Shown here: one piece after another, positions 8,834-17,495 of the stretch
Layout: every line of letters starts with the position of its first letter
How positions within the stretch are numbered: position 1 is the first letter of the stretch
Source of the DNA: an uncultured Muribaculaceae bacterium
Lineage (GTDB): Bacteria; Bacteroidota; Bacteroidia; Bacteroidales; Muribaculaceae
Direction of reading: 5' to 3'
DNA: 64,000 nucleotides
NCBI GenBank assembly: GCA_947174635.1
Contig: CAMWJS010000002.1
Location: 62,001 to 126,000 of the forward strand
The notes under the pieces: model-generated
Databases searched by the model: none
What the model saw: only the letters and a program-made list of their open reading frames with translations
What the model was told of the DNA's origin: nothing
Position numbers and translations under genes: made by a program

Positions 8834-9808
8834 TCAGGCATTGATTGCCAGATATGTGATATAGCTGACGTAGCACAGGGCGAACAGTGCGCCCTCGCCG
8901 CGGGTGATAGTGCGTTTCCCCACGAGCCACCCGCAGGCAAGAAACAATACCGAGGCGGCTGTCAGTATCAGCAGGTCGACATTGCCGATAGTGCCGAAGG
9001 CCAGGGGATGCACGGTGGCGCTGGCGCCCAGCACAAGAAATATGTTGAATATGTTTGAGCCGATGACATTTCCTACGGCCATCGACGTGCGGCCTTTGCG
9101 TGCCGCCACTATCGATGTGGCGAGCTCGGGCAGCGATGACCCGGCCGCGGCTATTGTCAGTCCGATTACCGCGTCGCTGATGCCCGCCATTGAGGCTATC
9201 CCCGAAGCGCCTGCTACGAAGCGGTCGCCGCCGACAACGAGCATGGCAAGTCCGCCGATGACCCATAGCACGGCTTTGGCAGGCTTGAACTGCCCTTTGC
9301 CCGAGGCGTTGACGCTGACCGGTTCGTCGGGTGCGGCATTTTTTGATGTAGCGAAAGTGTACCACATGAATATACCGAAAAACACCAGCAGTATCAGGCC
9401 GTTGCTGCGGGTCAGCATTGACGCGCCCCCTCCGTCGAGCAGTCCGGTATTACCCATCACGAGAAGCACGAGCGACGAAATCAGCACCATCGGTATCTCA
9501 CGCGTCATAACCGACCGCTCTATGACTATGGGGCGGACCAGGGCGGTGATGCCGATGATTGCGAAAATGTTGAAAATGTTGGAGCCGACCACATTCCCGA
9601 CTGCAAGTCCGGTGTTGCCCTTCACTGCCGACAGCAGCGAGATGACAAGTTCGGGGGTCGATGTGCCGAATGCCACCACGGTAAGCCCGACCACGAGGTC
9701 GGAGATGCCGAAGCGCCGGGCTATGGCTGAAGCGCCGTCAGTGAGCGCATTCGCACCCACGAGTATGAGCACCATGCCGGCTACGAGATATACGATGTCA
9801 AGAATCAT
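8834..9808 (-). CDS. Calcium/sodium antiporter (CaCA family, YrbG-like)
   Basis: This 324-residue inner-membrane exchanger has the two inverted alpha repeats that define the family. The first carries GTSTPEL and GNVVGSNIFN; the second carries GSSLPEL and GNVIGSNIFN. The conserved Glu in each PEL motif belongs to the cation site. About ten membrane helices are split by a cytoplasmic loop near residues 150-175. It likely exchanges Ca2+ for Na+ or H+. The gene follows the adenosyltransferase by 13 nt. The length equals that of YrbG-type proteins (about 325). Confidence 0.92.
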   Translation of the reverse strand: MILDIVYLVAGMVLILVGANALTDGASAIARRFGISDLVVGLTVVAFGTSTPELVISLLSAVKGNTGLAVGNVVGSNIFNIFAIIGITALVRPIVIERSVMTREIPMVLISSLVLLVMGNTGLLDGGGASMLTRSNGLILLVFFGIFMWYTFATSKNAAPDEPVSVNASGKGQFKPAKAVLWVIGGLAMLVVGGDRFVAGASGIASMAGISDAVIGLTIAAAGSSLPELATSIVAARKGRTSMAVGNVIGSNIFNIFLVLGASATVHPLAFGTIGNVDLLILTAASVLFLACGWLVGKRTITRGEGALFALCYVSYITYLAINA

Positions 9809-9821
9809 ACGGGCCGATTGT

Positions 9822-10442
9822 TTATTGTCCGGACTGTGTTTTCGGTTTCGCCGGATGCCAGCAGATGTCGGCCACGCCGGCTATATGGTTGCAATGCCGG
9901 CTGAGTATGAACAGGTAGTCGCTCAGGCGGTTGATATATTTCAACACGTTGCTGTCCACGCCGTGCAGGGCGGTGTTACCCTCCTCTGCGGCATGCGCTG
10001 CAAGCTCATCGTTGAATGTCAGTATGCAGCGTTCGGCACGGCGTGCCACTGCTCTTGCCACATGTGCTGCGGCCGCCGACGGCGCGCCCTGCGGCAGTAT
10101 GAATGTGTTGACCTGCGGCACCTCGCTGTCAATGACGTCTATTGCATCCTCAAGCGCCTGCAATGATACTTCAAGGTCGGGGGTAAGTCTTTCCGACATT
10201 TCGGCATTGCCCGAGGCGAGATAGCTGCCTATGTCGAACAGGCGCGCCTGTATGTCGGTGAGCAGTGTACGGTCGGCCTCGGTCAGCGGCTCTGATGCTA
10301 TCAGAACTCCTATGAATGAGTTGAGTTCGTCGACAGTGCCGTAGGCTTCTATTCTCACACAGTTCTTGTGTGTGCGCGTTCCGTCGACAAGCGAGGTCAT
10401 GCCCTTGTCGCCGGTGCGGGTGTAGATCGGAGATTTTTTCAT
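9822..10442 (-). CDS. PduO-type cob(I)alamin adenosyltransferase
   Basis: A 206-residue cytoplasmic enzyme that transfers the adenosyl group of ATP to cob(I)alamin, making coenzyme B12. The N-terminal ATP-binding motif is YTRTGDKGMTSLVDG, followed by R-x-EAYGTVDELNS. The C-terminal helical bundle carries HVARAVARRAER, which contains conserved Arg residues. All are hallmarks of the PduO/MMAB class. The start codon overlaps the CorC stop by 4 nt (ATGA), so the two are translationally coupled. It would serve adenosylcobalamin enzymes such as methylmalonyl-CoA mutase, encoded elsewhere. Confidence 0.93.
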   Translation of the reverse strand: MKKSPIYTRTGDKGMTSLVDGTRTHKNCVRIEAYGTVDELNSFIGVLIASEPLTEADRTLLTDIQARLFDIGSYLASGNAEMSERLTPDLEVSLQALEDAIDVIDSEVPQVNTFILPQGAPSAAAAHVARAVARRAERCILTFNDELAAHAAEEGNTALHGVDSNVLKYINRLSDYLFILSRHCNHIAGVADICWHPAKPKTQSGQ

Positions 10443-11719
10443 TGTTCGGTGTTTTCGTCCCCCATCTCTTTCACACCGATTAGTTCGAGGCGTGTGGCGC
10501 TCTTTCGGAGTATTTCAAAGCGCAGGTTTTCAAGTATGATTACCTCTCCCTCCTCGGGTATGGCTCCCGTGGAGTGAAGGATATAGCCCATGAGGGTCTG
10601 GTATTCGTCGTCCTCGGGTATGTCGAGATGGAATGTGTCGTTGAGGGTGGTGATTTCGATGCGGCCGGAGAACTCGTATGAGCCGTCGGGAAGGCGTCGT
10701 GCGGTCAGGCGTGCATGGTCATGCTCGTCCTGTATGTCGCCGAAAATTTCCTCCACGAGGTCCTCGAGCGTCACCATGCCTGATGTGCCTCCGAACTCGT
10801 CGACTACTATCGCTATGGAACGTTTTTCCGACAGCAGGCGGCGCATCATCTTGTTGGCGAGCACTGTCTCGGGGGAGAATATCACCTCCTTGAGCCGTGT
10901 GCGCCAGTCTATGTCGGTGTGAAACAGTTCCGACACATGGATATATCCAAGGATATTGTCGATATCCTCCTTGTATACAATCAGTTTCGACCGTCCCGAC
11001 GAGGTGAACAGACGGCAAAGCTCCTCGCGGTCGACGCGGTCGATGTCGACGGCGAATATCTCGTTGCGCGGAGTCATGCAGTCGCGCAGGTGTGTGCTTG
11101 AGAAGTCGAGGGCATTGTGGAATATCTTTACTTCGTTCTCGATGGTCTCCTTCTTTTCCTCCACATCGTCGATGGTGCGTTCGAGATACTGGTTGAGGTC
11201 GCCTACCGAGAGGAGTCCCGACGCTGCCTGTTCGTCGCTTACGCCGAATAGCTTCATCATAGCTCTCGACAGCCATGTCGTGAACAGTGATATGGGGTAG
11301 AGTATCGCGTAGATGGCGAGCATCGGAAGCGCGAAAAATTTAATCGACGCGTTGGGATTGATGCGGAATATTGTTTTAGGGAAAAACTCTCCGGCGAGCA
11401 ATATCACTCCGGTCGATACGAGTGTCTGTATCAGAAGCACGGGAAATTCGCCGACACCGGCCTCGATAAGCGGTTCCTCGAGAAATTTAGCGAATCCCAT
11501 GCCATAGATTACGAGGGCTATGTTGTTGCCCACGAGGATGGTCGAGATGAAAAACTCGGGATGCCGGTAAAAGATGTTGAGGGCGCGGCTGATAGGTCCT
11601 CCCATCTTTACATCAAGCTCGGTGCGCACACGGTCGGAGGTGACGTATGCGATTTCGACACCCGAAAAGAGCGCCGAGAATATGAGTGAGACAAGGGTGA
11701 TGATTATCCAGGTGACCAT
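10439..11719 (-). CDS. CorC/HlyC family transporter (DUF21, CBS pair; GldE-like)
   Basis: A 426-residue protein in the usual order. A DUF21 membrane domain (residues about 1-190, opening ITLVSLIFSALFSGVEIAY) is followed by a helical linker, a CBS pair (about 200-330, with MTPRNEIFAVD and VVDEFGGTSGMVTLEDLVEEI) and a C-terminal CorC_HlyC domain (about 345-415). Relatives act in Mg/Co export or bind nucleotides through the CBS pair; in gliding Bacteroidota the same architecture is called GldE. The gene starts 8 nt after the lptC stop and overlaps the adenosyltransferase by 4 nt. Membrane transport is likely, but the ion is not evident from sequence. Confidence 0.88.
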   Translation of the reverse strand: MVTWIIITLVSLIFSALFSGVEIAYVTSDRVRTELDVKMGGPISRALNIFYRHPEFFISTILVGNNIALVIYGMGFAKFLEEPLIEAGVGEFPVLLIQTLVSTGVILLAGEFFPKTIFRINPNASIKFFALPMLAIYAILYPISLFTTWLSRAMMKLFGVSDEQAASGLLSVGDLNQYLERTIDDVEEKKETIENEVKIFHNALDFSSTHLRDCMTPRNEIFAVDIDRVDREELCRLFTSSGRSKLIVYKEDIDNILGYIHVSELFHTDIDWRTRLKEVIFSPETVLANKMMRRLLSEKRSIAIVVDEFGGTSGMVTLEDLVEEIFGDIQDEHDHARLTARRLPDGSYEFSGRIEITTLNDTFHLDIPEDDEYQTLMGYILHSTGAIPEEGEVIILENLRFEILRKSATRLELIGVKEMGDENTEQ

Positions 11720-11727
11720 ATTTTATC

Positions 11728-12624
11728 TTATTTCATTTTGGATGGGTGTTGAGCGGGTACAGCTTTTTCTTCCGAGAGTCTGACTTCCTGTATCTCATTG
11801 ATTGCCTTTACGCGTTCGAGGGAGCCCGGTACCGGAGTGCGTTGCTGCGGATTTGCCTGACGGGTGTTGCGGCTGCCGGGGATGTGTCCTCCCGGAGTTA
11901 CCGGCGCCGGCGCCGGTGTCGGCGTGTAGCCGTTGCGTGGCCTGGGCGGACGGCGGCGTGCCACTCCCGTTGCCATGGAATCGGCCGGGGCGGCTGCCAC
12001 ACTGTCGGGCTCGGCTTCCGTTTCCGCGTTGCGGTCGCGGTTCAGTTCGCTCGCAGGTATTATCATCGACGGACGGTGCACCACATAGTCCGATATGCGT
12101 TCATCAGATATGAAACCGTAGCCTTCGATTATGCGGTCCGATTTCTCGATGTGTATGAACGAGTCGGAGTACATCTTGTGGTCGGCCGTGTTCCAGAAGA
12201 GATGCTGGGTGAGAAACCTGTCGCCATATTCGTTGTTGATGCGCACGTTGCCCACAAGTTCCCATAGCTTCTGTACGCTCAGGTATATCGCCGAGTCGCA
12301 TTCAAACGTGGCGACAACACCCATGTCGTTGTCAAACTTCTCGCCGTACAGACCCTCGGGAAATTTCCAGTTGGGCTCTTTCGCCTCGTCAAACACATAC
12401 CACTGCGTTGTCTCTATGTAATAGCGCGTGTATCCGGAGTCCGACACATAGGAAGTGGCGTCGGAGGTATACATCGTTGGGGTTGTCTCCGGGTCGTAGT
12501 CGACAGGTGTGGCGGTCTCCTCCTCTTTCTTGCCGGTAGCAATCATGACGCCGATGGCGGCAATCACGATAAGTGCCCACCAGCGTTTTTTTTGCGGCAA
12601 AAATTTTTTGAAGGATTTCGACAT
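11728..12624 (-). CDS. lptC: LPS export protein LptC with long C-terminal extension
   Basis: A 298-residue bitopic inner-membrane protein of the Lpt bridge that carries lipopolysaccharide to the outer membrane. One membrane helix (about 15-30, WALIVIAAIGVMIA) precedes the periplasmic beta-jellyroll, where YYIETTQWYVFDE, PEGLYGEKFD and GNVRINNEYGD are LptC-like. LptC is normally about 190-200 residues. Here some 100 extra residues follow, first Pro/Arg-rich (RRRPPRPRNGYTPTPAPAPV) and then a short charged tail. The gene lies between the FadL-like porin and the CorC-like gene. The core assignment is strong; the extension is unexplained. Confidence 0.87.
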   Translation of the reverse strand: MSKSFKKFLPQKKRWWALIVIAAIGVMIATGKKEEETATPVDYDPETTPTMYTSDATSYVSDSGYTRYYIETTQWYVFDEAKEPNWKFPEGLYGEKFDNDMGVVATFECDSAIYLSVQKLWELVGNVRINNEYGDRFLTQHLFWNTADHKMYSDSFIHIEKSDRIIEGYGFISDERISDYVVHRPSMIIPASELNRDRNAETEAEPDSVAAAPADSMATGVARRRPPRPRNGYTPTPAPAPVTPGGHIPGSRNTRQANPQQRTPVPGSLERVKAINEIQEVRLSEEKAVPAQHPSKMK

Positions 12625-12664
12625 GCCTGCTGCAGTTTCGTTTATGCGATGCTCTTCGTGCCGG

Positions 12665-13933
12665 CTACTGAATCTTGTTCTGCCAGAACCAGAGTTCGTT
12701 GAAGTTGATGCCCAGTGTTATCTGGAAATAGTTCTCTGTCACGAGTTTGACAGGCGATGACTGACGGCGGCGGTATTCGAATCCGAGGTTCACCACAGTC
12801 TTGGTGTAGCGGTTGACGGGAGTGGGCAGTCCGAAACCGAATGACACGCCGATATCATTGACATTGTTGTCGCCTACCATGATATAATCGCGGTTGTAGA
12901 GCACACCCGCACGGTAGCGCACGCGTTTGAGATAGCTGCCGCGGGGGTCGGGCATATACTGGAGTCCGAAGTTCACTTTCCAGCGGTTGTCGAATTTTGT
13001 CGCCTCGAAGCCATCGAGCACAGCTGTCTTGGCATCGCGCCACGGCTGGTATGTGAAGTCGATTTCGGCCATCAGCCGGTTGTTCCACTGATAGTTGAGG
13101 CCGGCGCCAAATGTCGCCGGACGCGAATAGTTGCCTTTCAGATGGGTGTATCCCACTGTGTCGGGCTTGTTTGAAGTCGTGGTCACGTCGTAATATACGC
13201 CGTAGGTCTTGCCGCGGAAATCCTTGCCGGGAGAGTAGACCACACCGAGAGTAGCGCGGTGCTTCGACCCTATGTTGACCGAATACTGAGCACCGAACCG
13301 CAGGTCGTAGTCACGCACCTCGAGCACTCTCTCGAATAGTGTGGTCGAAGAGTTGTCGGTGGTCAGATATGTATCGTTTATAAGATTGCCGAACAGGTAT
13401 GAGACGTTGGCGCCGACAGTGAATCCTTTAAACAGCTTGCCGCTGACTCCTACATAAAGCTCGTTGATTGAGCCGCTGCCCTGATGGGCCTCTTCGCCGT
13501 TGACAATCTCTTCGCCGAAAGCATATCCCACTTCGGAGTAGGGGAGGAAACCGACGCTTCCGCCCATGTATTTGCCAAGAGGAAACTGTATCGACAGATA
13601 GTCCAGACCTCCGGTGAGCTTGTTGCCCGACTCATTGCCCTGCTTGAGATTGACGCTTTTCAAGTCAACGCCCATGTCGAAGAGGAATGTCAGGGTGTCG
13701 ATGGCAGCATATGATGCGGGGTTCATTGAGTTGATCTGGCGACCGTTGTTCATGGCGTAACCAATCCCTCCCATAGCGCGCTGCGTGGAGGACGCATGGT
13801 CGTTGAGCGTGCCGTAGCCGAAGCGGGAGTAGGGCGACACAACATTGTTCTGGGCCGTTGCAGAGCCTGCGCAGATTGATGCCAGCGCTACGGCCAGGGC
13901 CATAAGTACCGTGTTAAAGCGGATTTTTTTCAT
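12665..13933 (-). CDS. FadL/OmpP1-like outer-membrane barrel protein
   Basis: This 422-residue exported protein has a signal peptide (cut near ATAQN) and a mature N-terminus NNVVSPYSRFGYGTL. The body alternates amphipathic strands with glycine-rich turns (MGGSVGFLPYSEVGYAFG, LYVGVSGKLFKGFTVGANV), as expected for a transmembrane barrel, and resembles Bacteroidota proteins distantly related to FadL. The protein ends LWFWQNKIQ. Its start overlaps the coaX stop by 20 nt, so the genes are co-transcribed, and lptC follows by 40 nt. The cargo is unknown; hydrophobic small-molecule uptake is known only for true FadL. Confidence 0.7.
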   Translation of the reverse strand: MKKIRFNTVLMALAVALASICAGSATAQNNVVSPYSRFGYGTLNDHASSTQRAMGGIGYAMNNGRQINSMNPASYAAIDTLTFLFDMGVDLKSVNLKQGNESGNKLTGGLDYLSIQFPLGKYMGGSVGFLPYSEVGYAFGEEIVNGEEAHQGSGSINELYVGVSGKLFKGFTVGANVSYLFGNLINDTYLTTDNSSTTLFERVLEVRDYDLRFGAQYSVNIGSKHRATLGVVYSPGKDFRGKTYGVYYDVTTTSNKPDTVGYTHLKGNYSRPATFGAGLNYQWNNRLMAEIDFTYQPWRDAKTAVLDGFEATKFDNRWKVNFGLQYMPDPRGSYLKRVRYRAGVLYNRDYIMVGDNNVNDIGVSFGFGLPTPVNRYTKTVVNLGFEYRRRQSSPVKLVTENYFQITLGINFNELWFWQNKIQ

Positions 13934-14642
13934 TATATTGCAATATTCTGTTTAGACCTCTGTTTACAAGCAGCGGGCAAAGTTGCGCGTCAAAGTCGAG
14001 AGCCTGCGCGACCCGCTCGCTCCAGCCTCCGGTGAGCAGGGTGAGCCCTTTGCCCTCCATCAGCGAATGATAATATGCCACCTCGGCGACAACGCCGTAG
14101 AATGCGCCCGAACGCATGGCGGTGGCGGTCGATGTGCCGCATCTCGGCGTATCGCCTACGCTTGCCACTTCCGGGAGCGCTTTGGTGAAGGTATGCATGG
14201 CACGCAGGCGCATGCCTATGCCCGGAGCTATGTTGCCTCCGATGAAGTTGCCCTCGGCATCGATGCGGTCGTAGGTGACGCAGGTGCCTATGTCTGCCAC
14301 GAGAAGCTCGCGGCCGGGGTAGAGGGTATGCGCGCCGATGGCGGCTGCGATGCGGTCTACGCCCAGAGTCTCGGGCGTGGCATACATGTTGCCGGTCGGA
14401 AGCGGAGTCGATGCGGTCAGCGTCAGCAGCCGGATGCCGCGTTGGCCGAGCATATCCTCAAGTCCGTCAATCGGACCGGCCACCGAACAGATTGCGGCGC
14501 GGTCGAATGTCAGTTCTCCGATAGCCCGGAGAAGAGTGCCGTTGTCGGCATTGAATAGTGTCGATGTCGATGTCGGCTCCGTGCCCTCCCAGAGCACCAG
14601 CTTGGTCGTGGTGTTGCCTCGGTCGATGGTGAGATTTATCAT
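13914..14642 (-). CDS. coaX: Type III pantothenate kinase
   Basis: This 242-residue cytoplasmic enzyme phosphorylates pantothenate in the first step of coenzyme A synthesis. CoaX motifs are visible: the N-terminal phosphate loop (DRGNTTTK), the pantothenate-site segment GVDRIAAAIGA, the catalytic DIGTCVTYD, and GGNIAPGIGMRLRAMHTFTKALP. The length is normal. It opens the minus-strand operon, with a well-formed promoter about 95 nt upstream, and its 3' end overlaps the porin gene by 20 nt. Confidence 0.95.
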   Translation of the reverse strand: MINLTIDRGNTTTKLVLWEGTEPTSTSTLFNADNGTLLRAIGELTFDRAAICSVAGPIDGLEDMLGQRGIRLLTLTASTPLPTGNMYATPETLGVDRIAAAIGAHTLYPGRELLVADIGTCVTYDRIDAEGNFIGGNIAPGIGMRLRAMHTFTKALPEVASVGDTPRCGTSTATAMRSGAFYGVVAEVAYYHSLMEGKGLTLLTGGWSERVAQALDFDAQLCPLLVNRGLNRILQYNEKNPL

Positions 14643-14736
14643 TGATGTTTTCTATTATACACACTGTGGCAGTGTGTTATGAACCGGCTCCCGTCAGGAA
14701 GCCGCAGGCGAATGTGACAAATTCAAATTCAACCGA

Positions 14737-14769
14737 CAAAGTTAATAAATTGAATGATACCTTTCCAAA
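14737..14769 (-). promoter_or_regulatory. Predicted promoter of the coaX operon
   Basis: On the minus strand TTTG (14766-14769) is followed after 21 nt by TAACTTTG (14737-14744), a good match to the Bacteroidota sigma-ABfr promoter. With the helicase promoter it accounts for most of the 375-nt divergent gap (14643-15017), where I see nothing else. Confidence 0.65.
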
Positions 14770-14933
14770 AAAAATCGTTAATAATATCAAAGTATCCGCA
14801 TTTCCCTCTTTTTCTCAATAATTCTTTGTGGATTTGCGTATAAGCTCTGTAATAAAGCGCAAATATAAGACTTATATATACCATCCCGGTGAAAAATATT
14901 TGTTTTTAGGGAGAAAGTTAACGTAAGTTGTTG

Positions 14934-14941
14934 TATCTTTG
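14934..14941 (+). promoter_or_regulatory. Predicted -7 element upstream of the DEAD-box helicase
   Basis: TATCTTTG matches TAnnTTTG exactly. The nearest upstream TTTG (14899-14902) is too far at 31 nt, so the -33 element is poor. The predicted leader before the ATG at 15018 is about 70 nt and A-rich. Confidence 0.5.
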
Positions 14942-15017
14942 TATGATATTTCCGTTTGCAGGCCGATAGTGATTATTGGCGCGGCGGATTTCCTTAAAAA
15001 ATAAAAATTTATACAAA

Positions 15018-16778
15018 ATGACATTTGAAGAATTAGGAGTAAGCGAGCCGCTGTTGAAGGCTGTTGAAGAACTTGGTTTTGAGCAGCCGATGCCGGTGCA
15101 GGCGCAGGTGATACCCCATCTGCTCAGTAAAGAGGGTGACGTCGTGGCGCTGGCTCAGACCGGTACGGGCAAGACCGCCGCATTCGGATTGCCGGTGCTA
15201 CAGCGCATCGATCCGACAAAACACACGCCGCAGGCTCTTATCCTCGCCCCGACGCGTGAACTGTGCCTTCAGATAGCATCTGACCTGGCCGACTTCTCCA
15301 AGTATCTTCCCGATGTCAAGGTGCTGCCTGTCTACGGCGGTTCGAGTATCGAGAGCCAGATGCGCTCGCTGCGTGGAGGCGTGCAGATCATAGTCGCCAC
15401 CCCGGGACGTCTCATTGACCTTATCAAGCGCGGTGTCGCCAAACTCGGCGACGTCCACACCGTCATACTCGACGAGGCCGACGAAATGCTCAACATGGGC
15501 TTTCTCGACTCAATCAACGAAATCCTTGACCATGTGCCTTCGGAGCGCAAGATGCTGATGTTCTCGGCAACGATGCCCGCCGAAATCGGAAAGATAGCTA
15601 AAAAATATATGCACGACCCGGTGGAATTTGTCGTAGGCACACGCAACGAGGGCGCCACTAATGTGAAGCACGTCTACTATATGGTCAACGCGCGCGACAA
15701 ATACCTCGCGCTCAAACGCATCGTCGACTATTCGCCCAATATCTACGGCATCATCTTCTGCCGCACCCGCCGCGACACTCAGGAGATTGCCGACCGCCTC
15801 TGTCAGGAGGGTTACAATGCCGAGGCGCTGCACGGCGACCTTTCGCAGCAGCAGCGCGACATCGTGATGAAGAAATTCCGCGACCGCGTGGTTAGGATAC
15901 TTGTAGCCACCGACGTGGCTGCACGCGGACTTGATGTAGACGACCTGACCCACGTCATCAACTACGGACTCCCCGAGGATACCGCCGTCTATACCCACCG
16001 CTCCGGACGTACGGGCCGCGCAGGCAAGACCGGCGTGTCGATAGCCATAATCCACTCCCGCGAGAAGGGACGCCTGCGCGACATCGAGCGCATCATCGGC
16101 AAGAAGTTCGAACGCAAGGAGGTGCCGACTCCCGAGCAGATTATCGAGAAACAGCTCTATTCGCTTGCCGACCGCATCGAGAAAGTGCAGGTCAACGAGG
16201 CCGAGATGGAGCGATATCTTCCCGGTGTCATCAAGAAACTTGGCTGGCTCACTGCCGAGGACCTCATCCGCCGTGTGCTTTCACTTGAGTTCCAGCGCCT
16301 TCTCGACTACTACAAGGATGCTCCTTCCATCGATTTCATCGACGAGAAGCCTGCCAGGAAAGAGAAAAAAGAGAAAGCCGCTCCCCGCACCGACAAGGAG
16401 AAGGACCGCCGTACCGCCGAAAAGGGTATGGAGCGCGTCTACATCAATCTCGGCAAGAACGACGGTTTCTACGCCGGCAATCTCATCGACATGCTCAACA
16501 AGACCATCGAGGGCGCGCGTGTCGATGTCGGACGCATCGACCTCATGCCGGGCTATTCGCTGTTCGACATAAAGAAGAAAGACGCCCAGCGGGTGGTGCA
16601 TGCGCTCAAAGGGCTTGACTTCATGGGAAAACGCGTGTATAGCGAAATCGCTGAGGCTGACAAAGACTATGCGCGTGCCGCCACACGAAAGGCGCGTGAG
16701 AGCCGAAACGGTGACGCTCCCAATCCCTTCTTCGATAAAAAAGGGAAAGGCGCAGGTAGGAAATCCCGAAAAAAATAA
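15018..16778 (+). CDS. DEAD-box RNA helicase (DeaD/CsdA type)
   Basis: A 586-residue ATP-dependent RNA helicase. I chose the ATG at 15018 over the tracked start because the protein then opens MTFEELGVSEPLLKA, the standard Q-motif lead-in; the 14 residues before it look untranslated. Motifs in order are AQTGTGKT (I), PTRELCLQ (Ia), TPGRL (Ib), DEAD (II), SAT (III) and HRSGRTGRAG (VI). A linker rich in Lys and Glu leads to a DbpA-like RNA-binding domain (about 460-535, MERVYINLGKNDGFYAGNL) and a basic tail. Ribosome assembly or cold-growth roles are known for relatives. It is monocistronic or leads into the DUF3256 gene 84 nt on. Confidence 0.93.
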   Translation: MTFEELGVSEPLLKAVEELGFEQPMPVQAQVIPHLLSKEGDVVALAQTGTGKTAAFGLPVLQRIDPTKHTPQALILAPTRELCLQIASDLADFSKYLPDVKVLPVYGGSSIESQMRSLRGGVQIIVATPGRLIDLIKRGVAKLGDVHTVILDEADEMLNMGFLDSINEILDHVPSERKMLMFSATMPAEIGKIAKKYMHDPVEFVVGTRNEGATNVKHVYYMVNARDKYLALKRIVDYSPNIYGIIFCRTRRDTQEIADRLCQEGYNAEALHGDLSQQQRDIVMKKFRDRVVRILVATDVAARGLDVDDLTHVINYGLPEDTAVYTHRSGRTGRAGKTGVSIAIIHSREKGRLRDIERIIGKKFERKEVPTPEQIIEKQLYSLADRIEKVQVNEAEMERYLPGVIKKLGWLTAEDLIRRVLSLEFQRLLDYYKDAPSIDFIDEKPARKEKKEKAAPRTDKEKDRRTAEKGMERVYINLGKNDGFYAGNLIDMLNKTIEGARVDVGRIDLMPGYSLFDIKKKDAQRVVHALKGLDFMGKRVYSEIAEADKDYARAATRKARESRNGDAPNPFFDKKGKGAGRKSRKK

Positions 16779-16862
16779 TCATATTTGCAAACATAACCCG
16801 CCGACGGCGTCCAGTGGAGGTAATTCCCCGGACGTCGGGCGGACTAACGATAAAATTTAACG

Positions 16863-17495
16863 ATGTTACGGTTTCTTATTTCATTGGTTGCCCTGTTGGG
16901 CGTTGCTTCGATGTCGGCGCAGATGACGCCGCGCAGCGTTGTGACTACCGCTCCTGAAAAAGTGTTGCTCACAATCGATGCTTCCACCCTTCTCGACATG
17001 CTTGACTATTATGAGAACGGCGTGGCGCGTACGGTCAGGAACAAGATGGGTGAGGACGCTGTAATCACCGAAATGACAGGCTCTACCGTCACTATCGCTA
17101 CCGGAGAGGCCCATAGCATCACGTTTGCCATTCTGCCGTACGGAAAATCGTCGGTAATCATGGTAATCGACCGTGTCGACACTCCCGATACCGATGCCGT
17201 AATATCGTTCTATGACTCACGCTGGAAGCCGCTTGACTCACGCAAGCTGCTGCGCACTCCCGCACTTGCCGACTGGGTCGGCAAGGTTTCTGCCGAACGT
17301 ATGCGCGAGATTGAGAATGCGCTTCCGTTCCTGATGGCCGACGCGCAGTACAATCCTGACACGGCCACACTGTCCTTTACGCCGCAGACCTCGGGATATG
17401 TGTCGGTCGAGAATGCCGATAAAGTGAAAGAGGCTCTTGCACCGCGGCTCGACTATGTATGGTCGGGCAAATCATTCAAACCGGTGAAGCGATGA
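16863..17495 (+). CDS. DUF3256-like exported protein
   Basis: A 210-residue protein with a short signal peptide (cut near SMSAQ). It resembles DUF3256, a Bacteroidales-only family of unknown function. The mature start (PEKVLLTIDASTLLDMLDYYENG) has the family pattern of a hydrophobic strand plus a helix with an acidic residue pair, followed by a beta-rich body and a KxFKPVKR tail. It overlaps xseA by 4 nt (ATGA), so it is translationally coupled to a DNA-repair nuclease although it should be periplasmic. I infer only operon co-regulation from this. The family call is from memory of its pattern and is moderate. Confidence 0.6.
   Translation: MLRFLISLVALLGVASMSAQMTPRSVVTTAPEKVLLTIDASTLLDMLDYYENGVARTVRNKMGEDAVITEMTGSTVTIATGEAHSITFAILPYGKSSVIMVIDRVDTPDTDAVISFYDSRWKPLDSRKLLRTPALADWVGKVSAERMREIENALPFLMADAQYNPDTATLSFTPQTSGYVSVENADKVKEALAPRLDYVWSGKSFKPVKR

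Noticed and set aside
8904-10166. 420-residue plus-strand ORF opposite the antiporter and adenosyltransferase genes
   Set aside because: It spans two well-defined genes and their junction on the other strand, and its composition is Ser/Thr/Pro/Ala shadow-like.
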